A stretch of 30,728 nucleotides of DNA from Gnetum montanum (GCA_015680685.1 MNCI01014278.1:14613-45340), one strand, 5' to 3'; shown: positions 11,985 through 21,740, counted from the first letter of the stretch. Numbers and translations are program-made. The notes: a model not told the origin generated them from the letters alone.

Positions 11985-12262
11985 CTACAAGCAAACAATT
12001 GGAGATTTTGACATCTTAGAAGATGTCCTTGACAAGCAAAAGATGTCTTTCTTGAGAGTTGGGCAAACCTTGAAGACATCATAGCATCTAGAAAGATGCT
12101 CTACCAAAGAGCTAGACAGATCTAGAAGATGTCTTGCTAATAAGGAAGACATTCTATATTTGCTAAAAGACATCTTACTTGGCAAGAAGACATCTTTCTT
12201 GGATGGAAGACATTTTCCTAGACTAAAATTTGTCTTTCTAATATTCCCCAATTCATAAAAAG
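11985..12262. repeat. Cluster of AAGATGTC/GACATCTT motifs, possible decayed copia U3
   Basis: The octamer AAGATGTC or its complement GACATCTT recurs about seven times (for example 12009, 12020, 12037, 12128, 12169, 12189), often as AAAGATGTCTTTCTT or AAGACATCTT. The same motif cluster fills the U3 part of both LTRs of the copia element at 23271-29334. A CATAAAAAG TATA-like word near 12256 follows the cluster, as a TATA box follows the cluster in those LTRs. I infer a solo or partial LTR of a related family in + orientation. The sequence after it is not obviously homologous to the R/U5 of the other LTRs. Confidence 0.45.
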
Positions 12263-13066
12263 ATGTTATCCCAAGAATCTAAGATGGCTTGTTTATGATG
12301 GAAACTTCCGGAAATGGTTTCTTCATGTGAAAAATAGTTGAAGACCTCTAACTTTGATTTGGGAAAGGTTTCCTTGATATGTGGATTTTATGTTTATTAA
12401 GTATTGGTCTTTTAAATGTTTTAAGAAAAAGAAAGAGTTGGATAAGAGATTGTGTGTTCAATTATATGTGTATAATTTTTTATGCATGGGAAGAGATTCA
12501 AGATCAATGGTATCTTACATTGAGGTTGATTGTGTGTAATGGTAGAGCATCATACTTTGCAATATCATTGAGAGTGTTTTTGTATATGATCTATGGGATT
12601 ATAATTCCATGTATTTTATTATCTATTATTCTTTTTGAATTAATAAAAGATTACAAGTTTTCTTATCTGCTAGCAAAATATTTGTCTTACATATGATCTA
12701 GATTTGATGTGCGTTTGAAGAGTTAAACAAATTTGAGTGAACCTACTCCAATATGCAAGATTATGGATAAATCATAACTAGATAGGAAAGAACATTAGAG
12801 CATAATGAAATAAATACAACAAGAAAGCACATGTGAGAATGGGAATCATGCCTTGATCTTATCATTTTAAATGGAATTTAAAAATTTTCATTAAGCTTAA
12901 TATTTTATTTTGAAAAGGAAATAAAATGTTAATGTATAAATTTACTACTAACCATCCTTCAAAATGTATCAAGAATCATTAACTTTCATGTTGGTAGTAA
13001 ATAAATAGAGTCTGTGCATCATTTTCTATAATTTTCCATTAAATAAATATCTCTAACTATAAGTAA
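12263..13066. other. AT-rich non-coding stretch
   Basis: A 105-codon frame at 12379-12696 is hydrophobic and AT-driven, with no motif or homologue I recognise, so I do not call it. The stretch may include R/U5 of the putative LTR to its left. It ends at the LINE target-site duplication. Confidence 0.45.
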
Positions 13067-13080
13067 TATAGGAAAATAAG
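13067..13080 (+). repeat. Left target-site duplication of the LINE
   Basis: TATAGGAAAATAAG (with two preceding A's, 13065-13080) is repeated exactly at 15833-15846, right after the LINE poly(A). Such duplications are made by target-primed reverse transcription. Confidence 0.93.
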
Positions 13081-14632
13081 TTGCAGGTTGCGGAATCCGG
13101 TCACCTCTAGTGGACGGGCTGGACCACATACCTGCACCCCAGCCAGGGCCGGGCCGGCGGCCTGGCCATTCTTGCACGCCCTGCCACCACTCTGATGGAT
13201 GCCTCCCCATGGTCCATCACGGTCCACGTTCCCGCCCATGGTTTTTGGCTGACCAACTTCTATGGGGCGCAAGCTTGGGAATTACGACTCCAAGAGTTGA
13301 ATCGGGTGGCCTCGCTGGTGCCGGACCACGACTCCTGGGTGGTTGTCGGTGACTTCAACCAGCGTTTGTACCCCTGGGAGAAATCTGGGGGGGCCGCCCC
13401 CCCTCCCCCCGGGAGCGCCTGATTTCATGGAGTTCCTTGAGCGATTGTCTCTTGTTGATCTGCCCGTTGCGAACTGCCATTTCACCTGGAGCAACCGGCG
13501 GAAAGGGGTGCACCGTGTCCTCACCCGCATTGATCATGTTTGTGTTAGCTCTGCTCTCCTCCTTGGCACCGCCATCACCGTGACCGGGCAGGAGCGGGCT
13601 GCTTCTGACCATCGCTCATTGGTGGTGTCCATTGGCCCACCTCAACCCCGGGCCCCACACCCTTTTCGGTTCGAGCCCTCATGGCTTACCAAGCTGTGGC
13701 TTCGCCCACTAGTGGAGGACATCTGGGTAGATTACCAGCCAGGTCGGATGGACCCTCGGGCCTTCCTCAAAGAAGCTCTCCTTCGGCTCAAGTGGGCCAT
13801 CCGGGCCCTCCCGATGGGGGAGAAGTATTCGTTTCGGGCTGGCCACAAGTTGGTTCGGGCGCTACTCGGACACATCCAAGCGCAACAAGAGATTGGGGAG
13901 GACCTGCACACGGAGGAGATGCACCCCCTTCGTCAACTCCAGAGTCTCGACCACGAGGAGGAGATCTATTGGCGGCAGCGATCCCAGATTAGATGGCTCC
14001 ATGAGGGGGACCGACATACGAAATTATTCTTCGCCATGGCGAAGACACGTGGCGAAACCCACATCCATAGCATCCGTACCCAGGCTGGGGTGGTGGTTGA
14101 TGACCCGCAGGGGATCGCTAATGTGCTCTCGGGCTACTGGGGGCGCATTTGGGCTAAGAAAACCACCCAACCCATCTCCGTCCATGTGGCAAAGGTGCTC
14201 ACTGCTACGGACAATCAGCGCCTTCTGGCCCCCTTCTCTGAGACAGAGTTGACCAACACCATCAACAACATGCCGGGAGGTAAAGCGCCTGGACCGGACG
14301 GTTGGTCACTGGAGTTCTTCAAAGCTTTCTTGGATATTGTGGACCCCAATCTTCTGGATGCTTTCAAAGTCATGCTGGCCAGACGGCAAGTACGGCGCGA
14401 ACTCAACTGCTCGTGCATCATCTGCATCGCAAAACAGTTGAATGCACACCACCTAGAGCACTTTCGTCCCATTGGTGTATGCAATGTCCTCATTCGCATC
14501 TTCTCCAAACTCCTGATCAACCGTCTGGACCCCCTCTTACCTAAGTTGGTTGGACGCAATCAGGCGGGCTTCATCCATGGTAGGACCCTTCAAGATCAGG
14601 TTCTTCTTATGCAAGAGGTCCTTCACTCCCTC

Positions 14633-14906
14633 NNNNNNNNNNNNNNNNNNNNNNNNNNNNNNNNNNNNNNNNNNNNNNNNNNNNNNNNNNNNNNNNNNNN
14701 NNNNNNNNNNNNNNNNNNNNNNNNNNNNNNNNNNNNNNNNNNNNNNNNNNNNNNNNNNNNNNNNNNNNNNNNNNNNNNNNNNNNNNNNNNNNNNNNNNNN
14801 NNNNNNNNNNNNNNNNNNNNNNNNNNNNNNNNNNNNNNNNNNNNNNNNNNNNNNNNNNNNNNNNNNNNNNNNNNNNNNNNNNNNNNNNNNNNNNNNNNNN
14901 NNNNNN
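14633..14906. other. Assembly gap (274 N) inside the LINE RT
   Basis: All bases are N. The frame differs before and after it, as expected if the gap length is only an estimate. The missing part should hold the central RT motifs, including the catalytic aspartates. A further single n is at 15142. Confidence 0.98.
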
Positions 14907-15318
14907 GTACTTCATCAATGTGGACCCGCAGGTGCAGAACCGGGTTACACAAATCCTGAACGTTCAACCCGGGAAAATCATCGATACCTACCTTGGTATC
15001 TTGTTGTTCCAGTGGGGGCAGAACAATACTTGGACCCCCCTCCTAACCGAGCTCGAGAAACGCATCAATCACTGGGCAAACCGTTTTCTTACCCGCAAGG
15101 GCCGCCTCCTCGTGGCCACTGGGATCCTTGCGGCCACTACGNGCACGCATGCAGAATGCCCCCCCCCTCCATGGCGATTTAATGGGGACTCCTGGTCGGT
15201 GCTGTTGTTATGGCATGCCTGGAAGGCACGGAATTGCATGGTCTTTGCTCAGGCGGCTACCCCCCCAGCAATTGCCCATCAGCACAGTGCCCGCCAGTGG
15301 CTCAGGGGGGGGCACTGC

Positions 15319-15531
15319 CCGTATAGCATTTTGGGCATTAGCTGTGAGAGCTCCTGGGGGGAGCTCAGACGACACATTAGACGCATGTCCGCTAGATTCC
15401 ACCCTGATGTGGGGGACTCCTCGGCGGACCGGAGTAGGTGCGAGGCTCTTATGTAGGGTTTCCAACAAGCCGCAAACTTCGTGGACACCGAGGAGCATCG
15501 CGCCACCCTGGACCTACTTCATGAGCTGGAG
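15319..15531 (+). other. J-domain (DnaJ-like) segment at the LINE ORF2 C-terminus
   Basis: In the same frame as the post-gap RT, the translation reads PYSILGIS (helix I), SSWGELRRHIRRMSARF (helix II), then HPD at 15400-15408, a loop VGDSSADRSR, CEALM-stop-GFQQAANFV (helix III) and DTEEHRATLD (helix IV). J-domains bind Hsp70 and stimulate its ATPase through the HPD tripeptide; spacing and order here match that family, about 70 residues. The only break is TAG at 15454, at a site compatible with a former CAG. The ORF then ends after a short tail (LERPRCACRQLPTRP). It follows the LLLWHAWKARN motif by about 25 residues and precedes the LINE 3' UTR, so it lies inside the unit bounded by the duplication. 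It could be a true domain of this LINE family or a one-off capture of host mRNA. Confidence 0.8.
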
Positions 15532-15573
15532 CGGCCTCGGTGTGCCTGTCGTCAGCTGCCAACTCGCCCCTAG

Positions 15574-15832
15574 CTCCCCCCCCCTTCTCCTCCCCTTTTT
15601 CTTTTGTTGTTGGGGGTGCGCCCCCCCCCCTTTTTTGTTGGGGTTTTTGAGGTTTATATGGTTCTGTGGTTCGGTGGCTCAGCTCGGTGTCCTCCGAGTT
15701 TGAATTTTTGTGGGTTTCCGGGCCCCCCCCTCAGGGTGGGCCACCCCTGGTCCCCCCTCCCCCACTTGTAATTGTATACTCGTGTACCATACTTTTAGTA
15801 ATACAAACCCGAACATTCTCTCAAAAAAAAAA
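15574..15832 (+). other. LINE 3' UTR and poly(A) tail
   Basis: A pyrimidine-rich stretch with long C runs (for example 15621-15631 and 15722-15730) is followed by TAATACAAACCCGAACATTCTCTC and about ten A's. The terminal TCTC(A)n is the likely end recognised by the LINE RT (inference). Confidence 0.8.
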
Positions 15833-15846
15833 TATAGGAAAATAAG
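15833..15846 (+). repeat. Right target-site duplication of the LINE
   Basis: TATAGGAAAATAAG, identical to 13067-13080, directly after the poly(A). The exact match implies little time since insertion or slow mutation here. Confidence 0.93.
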
Positions 15847-16689
15847 AAAATGTATTACAGCTATAATATAGAATCTTTCCAACAAGAGATACAAAATCTT
15901 TTAAAAATAAAAAAGTACAAAGATCATATTGTTGAAGGTTGTAAGAAATATTATTATGCAACAATAGTCTATGAATAAGAAATATTTGTTTAACAATCAA
16001 TGTAAAATTAATAATAGGGATGATTCTATGAAGGATGATTCTAACTATAAAAATGGGGTGTTGATAATATTCATGATATCCTATATTTAGAATAACATTG
16101 GAAACTCTTTATAAAGAAAGTTTTAGAGAGATGAAAAAATAAGACAAAAATACAAAACATTTTTTGATTTTATTGGAAAAATATTAGATGTGGTAAATAT
16201 GATAAAATATAATATCTACAAGCAATAATTCTAATATTCATGAGAGCACTAATTAGTAGAGTAAAGATGGGATCACATCATCTCCCAGTTGAAACTAAAA
16301 TATGAAATAATGAGCAACATGAAGATCTAATATATTGATCATGTTTACTAAAAATGGTAGAAAATGAGAAATTTTATTATTAAAATATTTCAAAATATAT
16401 TTATTAAGAAGAAAATTGAATGAGATTATTTAACTCTATGCCTCACTAAATGATTCAATCTAGTTGATGTCTCCCTATTCACTTGTCCAATTTTGCAATG
16501 ATGAAGTTACTTGTATGGCATCTAAGTAGAAACAAGTTGAGTGGAAGAAGGAGAAGATAATGTGGGATATAACTCAAGATAAAGTAAAATGACCTTCCTT
16601 CAAAAAGATCATTTTCATGTTACATAAGGAGAATAATAACCTTGTACTAAAAAAGTAAATCTTGAAAAGTGTAAGCAAATAGATGAAGT
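15847..16689. other. AT-rich debris, no gene seen
   Basis: This continues the pre-insertion sequence interrupted by the LINE. Frames are short and stop-filled. The last part (from about 16440) may belong to the 3' ORF relic that follows, but I cannot trace its frame there. Confidence 0.45.
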
Positions 16690-17509
16690 AGCTTGAAGCA
16701 AGCCTCAACCACATCAAATGATGAAGGCTAGTTTAGAGATCATATAATTGACTAAGGAGATTAGGGCAGTGAGGTAACAAATAGTGATCAATATTGACTC
16801 ATGGAATAATGAGATAATGTGGTATGAGATGATTAAGATACACTACAAGGATTAGATGGGATACAAATGAAAATTAATGATAAAGAGATTAAGATAGCCA
16901 ATGCTGAGCTAAATTCTTCATTAAAATAACTTTCCATGCCTACATGGTCAAATATCTTTAATGTTATCAATGCAATGAGTCAATCAAAGATCAAAATAAA
17001 GGATCTCAAAATTGAGAATTTAACTCACTATCTAGATTTAGCCAACTTGTGGTATAGGAACTCAACCATGTTAATAGTTGATAGGCCTAATATGGACATT
17101 AACTTGTGGCCATGTTCATGTTGTCATACATTAGTTTCAACTCCATAATCAAATGAAGTAGAAGCCATAGGTTGCTAACATGAAGTTAAGGGTTTTGAGA
17201 GCCAATTTCACCAATTAGTAAGATGTGGCCAAGAACCTAGAAAGAAGATTGATAGATGATCGATAGCTTAAGGACTATGTAAAGATGCTTAAAGTAGAGT
17301 CTATCATATTTGCTTCTTAATCTATGAGAAGTCCTAGTGACATCTGGAATGATCAAGTTTTCTTGAACTATATGGGATTCACAAACAAATAAGAAAAACT
17401 ATCAAGTAATCCTTTAGATGTTCTACATGGAAGGGAATTCATCATTGAAGTAACCAAATCTAGAACAATTATTATTGCCAAGAACCTCTTAAAGACTCAT
17501 CGTCAATAG
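16690..17509 (+). pseudogene. Second 3' ORF relic with coiled coil
   Basis: This is the decayed C-terminal part of a protein related to the 3' ORF at 5468-8308. A Lys/Asn/Glu/Leu-rich stretch reads IQMKINDKEIKIANAELNSS near 16863, continuing as KIKIKDLKIENLTHYL near 16992. Then, in another frame, NLERRLIDDR*LKDYVKML at 17234 aligns with NLARRMNDYQEL*NVVKAFG at 7957, and both continue to F(T/A)S followed by a stop where Gln would fit. It ends HGREFIIEVTKSRTIIIAKN, then stop at 17507. A purine run AAAAGGAAAG at 17628-17637 downstream could be a polypurine tract. No membrane segment is seen. The function is unknown; the partner pol is not in the window. Confidence 0.65.
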
Positions 17510-17654
17510 ATTTATTTCTAAAGATTTTCTATAATTTTGTAAATTTTTTATATTTTTCCAATCTTTTATCTTTGTAATACATCCACTTGAATAAATTTTA
17601 TCACCAATCTTAAAAACTTCTTTTAACAAAAGGAAAGTAATTACATGGGTCATC

Positions 17655-18150
17655 AAGTTAAGTGAATTACATTATTTTTGTAAAGATAGATTAAGCCAAC
17701 TTACTAGAATGTTCTTCATTTCTATTAACATTGTAACTTTTAAAAAAGGATTTTAATTTAATTTGTGTTTTACATAGTCAAGTTTTGAAAATACAAATAT
17801 TTCTTTTTAAATTCTAATACATGAATCATCCCAACTGTGGATAGTCATTTAGCTATACAATTTGTCACAATTTCCAATATACTCTCACGTGCATAAAAAA
17901 GATCAAAAGATATTAAAAATGTAAATTGTTTTTCTTATCTAGGATTATCATCATCCTAGTCTTGTTCTAATAAAATGGGATCTAATATCTACTCATCTAG
18001 GATATTTTAACAAATTGGAAGTTGTATTTCATTTTTCTTTTATGTGCATCTTTCGAAACTTGGTGTTATACAATGAAGCATCTACTTAATAGAATGCAAA
18101 GGGTAATTTCACTTACCATTATTATATCAATGGCATTTTTGATATCTAGT
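17655..18150 (+). repeat. Dispersed repeat A, copy 1
   Basis: Copy 1 of three direct copies. It opens with AAGTTAAGTGAATTACATTA, then AATACATGAATCATCCCAAC in the middle, and TTTCACTTACCATTATTATA near its end. It starts shortly after a purine run (17628-17637) that follows the 3' ORF relic and runs into the LTR-like block B2. It may therefore be the U3 part of that LTR (inference). Confidence 0.7.
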
Positions 18151-18900
18151 TATTAATTTATTAACTATGACATCATAGATACATTGTTTTAGCCCTAGAT
18201 GCACAATCATATCTATAAAATCACAGCTATGATAAATGCCTATAAATACAAGACCACCTACTACATTATGGAACCTTTGGTTATAATTATAGCTAAACTA
18301 TTACAATTTATTTTCATATTTTAAAATATAATAACCAAGTGTCCACAATGTGAATCTAAGTTAGTTGTATGACATCTTATTTGAGTGGAATGTATCTGGA
18401 AAACTTTCATGCCCGAAAATAAGATGAAGATTAATTTCCTTTGATTGCAATAATTTGATTTAGTTTTAATTATCATTTAATTTTCAATGCAATTTAGATT
18501 AATATGTACATTTCCAATGCATATTAAATTAATTGGTAGAATGAGCACAACTTGATCTTGAATATAAACATGTATTCTCTTGGTAATCCTAGCAGCCCTA
18601 TTACTTAGTTTGCCTAGTAGCATAATGCTTAGCAATTTTAGTAGTGGGTACGTAAATCCAGAACATGACATCATGTTAGGCAATAGACATTACCTTTAGG
18701 CTAGTTTAGGATTTATTTTTATTGTTACTAATCTAATTAATTCATTCATTTCTATGTTTCCAATTATTTTAGTCATGAGCCACATAACATCAAAGATCAT
18801 ACATCTTATCTAAGCTAAATCAAACAACTGTATAAGAATCACCACTAGTCTAGGTAGGAAGATAAAAATCTATGATCATCCTAGCTATATTAAATGTTGC
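18151..18900 (+). repeat. LTR-like block B2
   Basis: The block carries a TATA box TATAAATA at 18241-18248 and the 14-mer CTTGGTAATCCTAG at 18579-18592, both shared with block B1 at a similar distance. The following stretch (GTTTGCCTAGTAGCATAATG, AGTAGTGGGTAC) also matches. It lies downstream of the second 3' ORF relic, just as B1 lies downstream of the first, so both look like 3' LTRs of related gypsy elements. Boundaries are uncertain. Confidence 0.55.
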
Positions 18901-19018
18901 CCTAGTTTATCTATGGATTATGACATTATTTATCACAATGCTTGTAGATCTTACGGTTAGACATTGGGCATACTCTTCACTCATCAATGTTAAAATAAAA
19001 AGTAAAAAAGATAAAAAG

Positions 19019-19690
19019 ATGAGTTAAGTGGATTATATTATTTTTGCTAAGTGAATCCAAGTCAATAGAATCATTTTTATCTCTATTATATTGTAACCTT
19101 TAAAAAAGAATTCAAATTTAATTTATGATTTACATAGTTACATTTTGAAAATATAAGCTTTTCATTTTAAACCTCAATACATGAGTTGTCTTAACTATGG
19201 ATATGTTATCTACCTATATAAGTTATCAGAATTGCCAATACACTCTTCCATGTAGAAAAAAGGTAAAAAGAAATTGAAAATTTAAAATAGTCTACTTGTC
19301 TAGGATACTTTTATAAAATAGAAATTATATTTCATTTGTCTTTTATGTGCGTCATTCACTACCTAGCCTTGTAGAACAAAGCATCTATTTGATGAAGTGC
19401 AAAGATCAATTTCACTTACCATTATTCTATCAGCATCATTTATGTAATGGGTAGTTTATTATTCTATCAATTTTCCTTATTGTTATTAATCAAGTGATAT
19501 TTAAACATCAGCATAAATAAATCTTATAGCAACTAATGTTTTAAAAGAACGTCGTGTTAAAATAGTGTTTATTCAACTAATTACCTTAAAATATGAATAT
19601 AGTAACTACAAGTAAGGAACTAATAGAAACATAAGCATTGGATGTCCTAGAAACCTACAAATAGCATTCTATATTAAGTTTCGTAAAGAA
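19019..19690 (+). repeat. Dispersed repeat A, copy 2
   Basis: The start GAGTTAAGTGGATTATATTA and middle AATACATGAGTTGTCTTAAC match copies 1 and 3. After about 19480 it parts from copy 1 but keeps matching copy 3: GATATTTAAACATCAGC, AAATAGTGTTTATTCAACTA (copy 3 has AAGTAGTGTTTATTCAACTA), then AGCATTCTATATTA. Copies 2 and 3 therefore show the fuller unit, about 0.65 kb. Confidence 0.75.
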
Positions 19691-21176
19691 AATTACATAT
19701 GAAGACACAAACACATTCACAAGAACTACAAATATTTGGCCTTACATTTCTCATACCTCAAATTACTCAAATAACTTTTATAGCTAAATTTCCCTACAAC
19801 CTAACTATCACCTTCCCTCTAGAACAAAGAATTCTCACCCTTCCTTGTTGGAAACACATAATTACCAAGAGAAATTCGTACACAAGTTTGCAAGACTTAC
19901 AACTATTGTAAAAGACTCTTCATTAAGCCAAGAATATCTTAATTACTTCAAATAACATTAATTTAGAATATCGCTTAAATTTTGAAATCCTTCATGATTA
20001 AAATACTTTTTAAAAAGTAATTAACTATTAACTATGACCAAAATATGAGTCGTACCTACGTTATAGTCTACCCATTGTGACCCATTATGAGTCATGATCC
20101 ATGGACAACATCTTGGAGAAAATTAATGATAGAAACTTATTCTTAGTTTGATTAAACTATGATTTACATTCCATCTACAATCCCTCACTATGAGCCATGG
20201 TACTATTATAACCGGAGAAAAATGAAGCCTTAAAATCCTTGAATTTTACCATTATAGCTTAGTTATGTGTCGTACCCCAAATTATAGTCTACTACAGCTA
20301 CATTGCAAGTTTCAACCATAGTTTCTTATCAAAACACAAAGCAATATATTAAAAATACTGAAAACACATAATTCTACTACTATTTCCTAGCTAGGAAAGT
20401 AGTAAACTACAACTTTAAAATAAAGAAAGGGTATTCCTACATCAATTTTTTGAATTAAATGTAAATTCATTATAAATAGATGAAAGTTAGTTATAAATGT
20501 ACAAGAATAAATGAGAAAAATTGTTAATAAAATTTTTTGAAAATCAAATAAAAATATTTATTCTCTTGAGCTTTCAATTCTTCACGTTCTTGAAAATAAA
20601 TTTTTGAAAATGAGACCAAGATCTCCTATTTATAGTTTTTTATGGGCCAAGTTACGTAATATGGTATCAAGTTTACTTGGGTTAGAAAAATGAAAAGACT
20701 AACTTTTTCATGTGTATTTGAAACCATGCTAAGATACATCAAAACATTAAATACTTCTAATTTTATTTGGGAAAGACATGTTCCTTCATTTTCCTTTTCA
20801 TATTTTTCTTTATTTAACTAATTATCTGTAATTATTGGATATAGTAACTAAAAGTAAGAAGATATTGCAGCTAACCATGATGATTTCCTTTCTAAAATTT
20901 GAATAATCCATGACATGTGATCAACTTGTGATCTATCATTTTGGTTATCACAACCTATGATCTATTATTTGAAGTACAAAGGTGATCCAAGAGATTCAAA
21001 ATAGCCACCATGACCTAACCATAGCTTGTGGTCAAATTTCATGAGTTGTGGTTAGCCACCATCACTTAATTCCAACTCATGGTGCCACTCATGCCTACTC
21101 ATATGATTGAATTTGGAGCTAAAATTTTAGGGACAAACATAGGATAGGGACCTTATTTTTCTATGTAGTCCTAACA
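19691..21176 (+). repeat. Probable LTR of a decayed copia element, boundaries unclear
   Basis: The right end is supported: ...AGTCCTAACA at about 21167-21176 is followed two bases later by a tRNA-Met-type primer binding site, then a gag relic. A TATTTATA word at 20627-20634 could be the promoter. No left TG terminus is found, so the first few hundred bases may be unrelated. Partial repeats 'GTCGTACC...TTATAGTCTAC' occur at about 20049-20072 and 20267-20290. Coding content is absent. Confidence 0.4.
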
Positions 21177-21178
21177 TA

Positions 21179-21190
21179 TGGTATTAGAGT
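21179..21190 (+). other. Primer binding site remnant
   Basis: TGGTATTAGAGT differs from the usual plant copia site TGGTATCAGAGC by two C-to-T changes. It lies two bases after ...CCTAACA and 30 bases before the gag start, as expected. Confidence 0.65.
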
Positions 21191-21219
21191 AAAGTAGTTT
21201 CAAAGATGAAAAAGAAGAA

Positions 21220-21740
21220 ATGGCCTTCAAAGATATTCCAAGATGTAGTGTAATATTTAATGGCTACCATGATGTCTTTTATTGATATCATTTGATCAAA
21301 TAATTGTTGCAAATTAATGAAGTGCCATCCTATATTAAAACATTTTTTGTAATCCCTCTTAATTCGAATGCCTTAACAAGGGTACAAACAAGGCAATTGT
21401 TTAAGGGCATGAAGTTAGATGCTCTTGCTAAAATGATGGTTTGTATTAATTGTAATGAGACCATTGGTACCAAGATTATAATTTAAAATCTTAAAAGAAT
21501 TCTAGGATGCTCTCTAAGAATAGTATAAAGGTAATGAAGCAAACAAGAAAATTAAGAAGTTTAGAGTGTGGATGACATTTAACACCATGAAAGTGTTGAA
21601 AGGTGAGCCCCTTGATCATTTTCTTGAAACCTCTATAAAGAGTAGAACTTAATGCCAAGGTTAATTTAAGTAGTTTAATGTTTCTTAAATGGATCACAAT
21701 GATGAATTATGTTCTCTTAAAAGCTTAGAGAAATAAATTT
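21220..21740 (+). pseudogene. Copia gag relic
   Basis: From ATG 21220 the frame reads MAFKDIPRCSVIFNGYHDVF, with stops at 21280 and 21301, then an open stretch. LTRVQTRQLFKGMKLDALAKMMVCINCNETIGTKI (in two parts: LTRVQTRQLFKGMKLDAL and AKMMVCINCNETIGTKI) has the layout of the copia gag core, a Gln/Lys helix followed by 'A..MI...L...I...I'. After 21483 frameshifts and stops break it, with FRVWMTFNTMKVLKGEPLDH recognisable near 21562. It is fully dead. The rest of the element is missing, cut off by the inverted-repeat arm C2 at 21780. Confidence 0.6.

Larger units (their letters stand above)
13081..15573 (+). pseudogene. LINE ORF2 relic: endonuclease, reverse transcriptase, C-terminal J-domain
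   Basis: ORF2 of a plant LINE would nick DNA and copy its RNA at the nick. The reading starts mid-endonuclease (WTGWTTYLHPSQGRAGGLAIL; a stop TAG at 13111). It runs through WVVVGDFN near 13336-13359, then shifts frame in a run of G and C at 13385-13413. It continues open from about 13390 to the gap at 14633, with endonuclease motifs RIDHV and SDHRSLV (about 13528 and 13608) and RT motifs GKAPGPDGWSLEFFK (about 14280) and HFRPIGVCNVLIRIFSKLLINR (split here: HFRPIGVCN, then IFSKLLINR) and NQAGFIHGR. The YADD-type catalytic box falls in the N gap. After the gap comes YLGILLFQWG and WANRFLTRKGRLLV, then an abrupt jump at a single n (15142) to LLLWHAWKARNCMVF. About 200 residues expected between are absent, by deletion or misassembly. 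The C-terminus is the J-domain segment. One stop (15454, TAG) interrupts it before the natural TAG at 15571. Confidence 0.9.
13081..15832 (+). mobile_element. 5'-truncated GC-rich LINE (non-LTR retrotransposon)
   Basis: A GC-rich block with sharp edges lies in AT-rich DNA. It starts directly after one copy of the duplication, inside the endonuclease domain, so the 5' end with ORF1 is missing. It ends in a run of about ten A's at 15823-15832, followed by the second duplication. Domain order is endonuclease, RT, a C-terminal LLLWHAWKARN motif, then a J-domain-like segment, stop at 15571 and a C/T-rich 3' UTR with TCTC before the poly(A). An intact duplication and mostly open frames suggest a much younger insertion than the surrounding DNA. 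Confidence 0.93.

Noticed and set aside
12379-12696. A 105-codon hydrophobic + frame
   Set aside because: It looks like a membrane protein by composition, but AT-rich DNA gives Leu/Ile/Phe runs by chance; no motif, promoter or homologue is recognisable.
13110-13352. An 80-codon + frame beginning at 13110
   Set aside because: It is out of frame with the endonuclease motifs (GGLAIL, NFYGA, GDFN), which read in the frame of 13081.
13019-13612. Several - strand frames of 60-85 codons over the LINE 5' part
   Set aside because: They are GC-rich shadows opposite the endonuclease frame, with no domain of their own.
14623-14967. Long frames across the N gap on the - strand and in other + frames
   Set aside because: They exist only because N has no stops; the real frame is the LINE RT on the + strand.
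9156-21176. TGTTAGGACTA at 9156 and its complement at 21166-21176 as ends of one LTR or element
   Set aside because: The 9156 word lies inside a block that aligns with 18560-18870 on both sides, so the match is probably chance.
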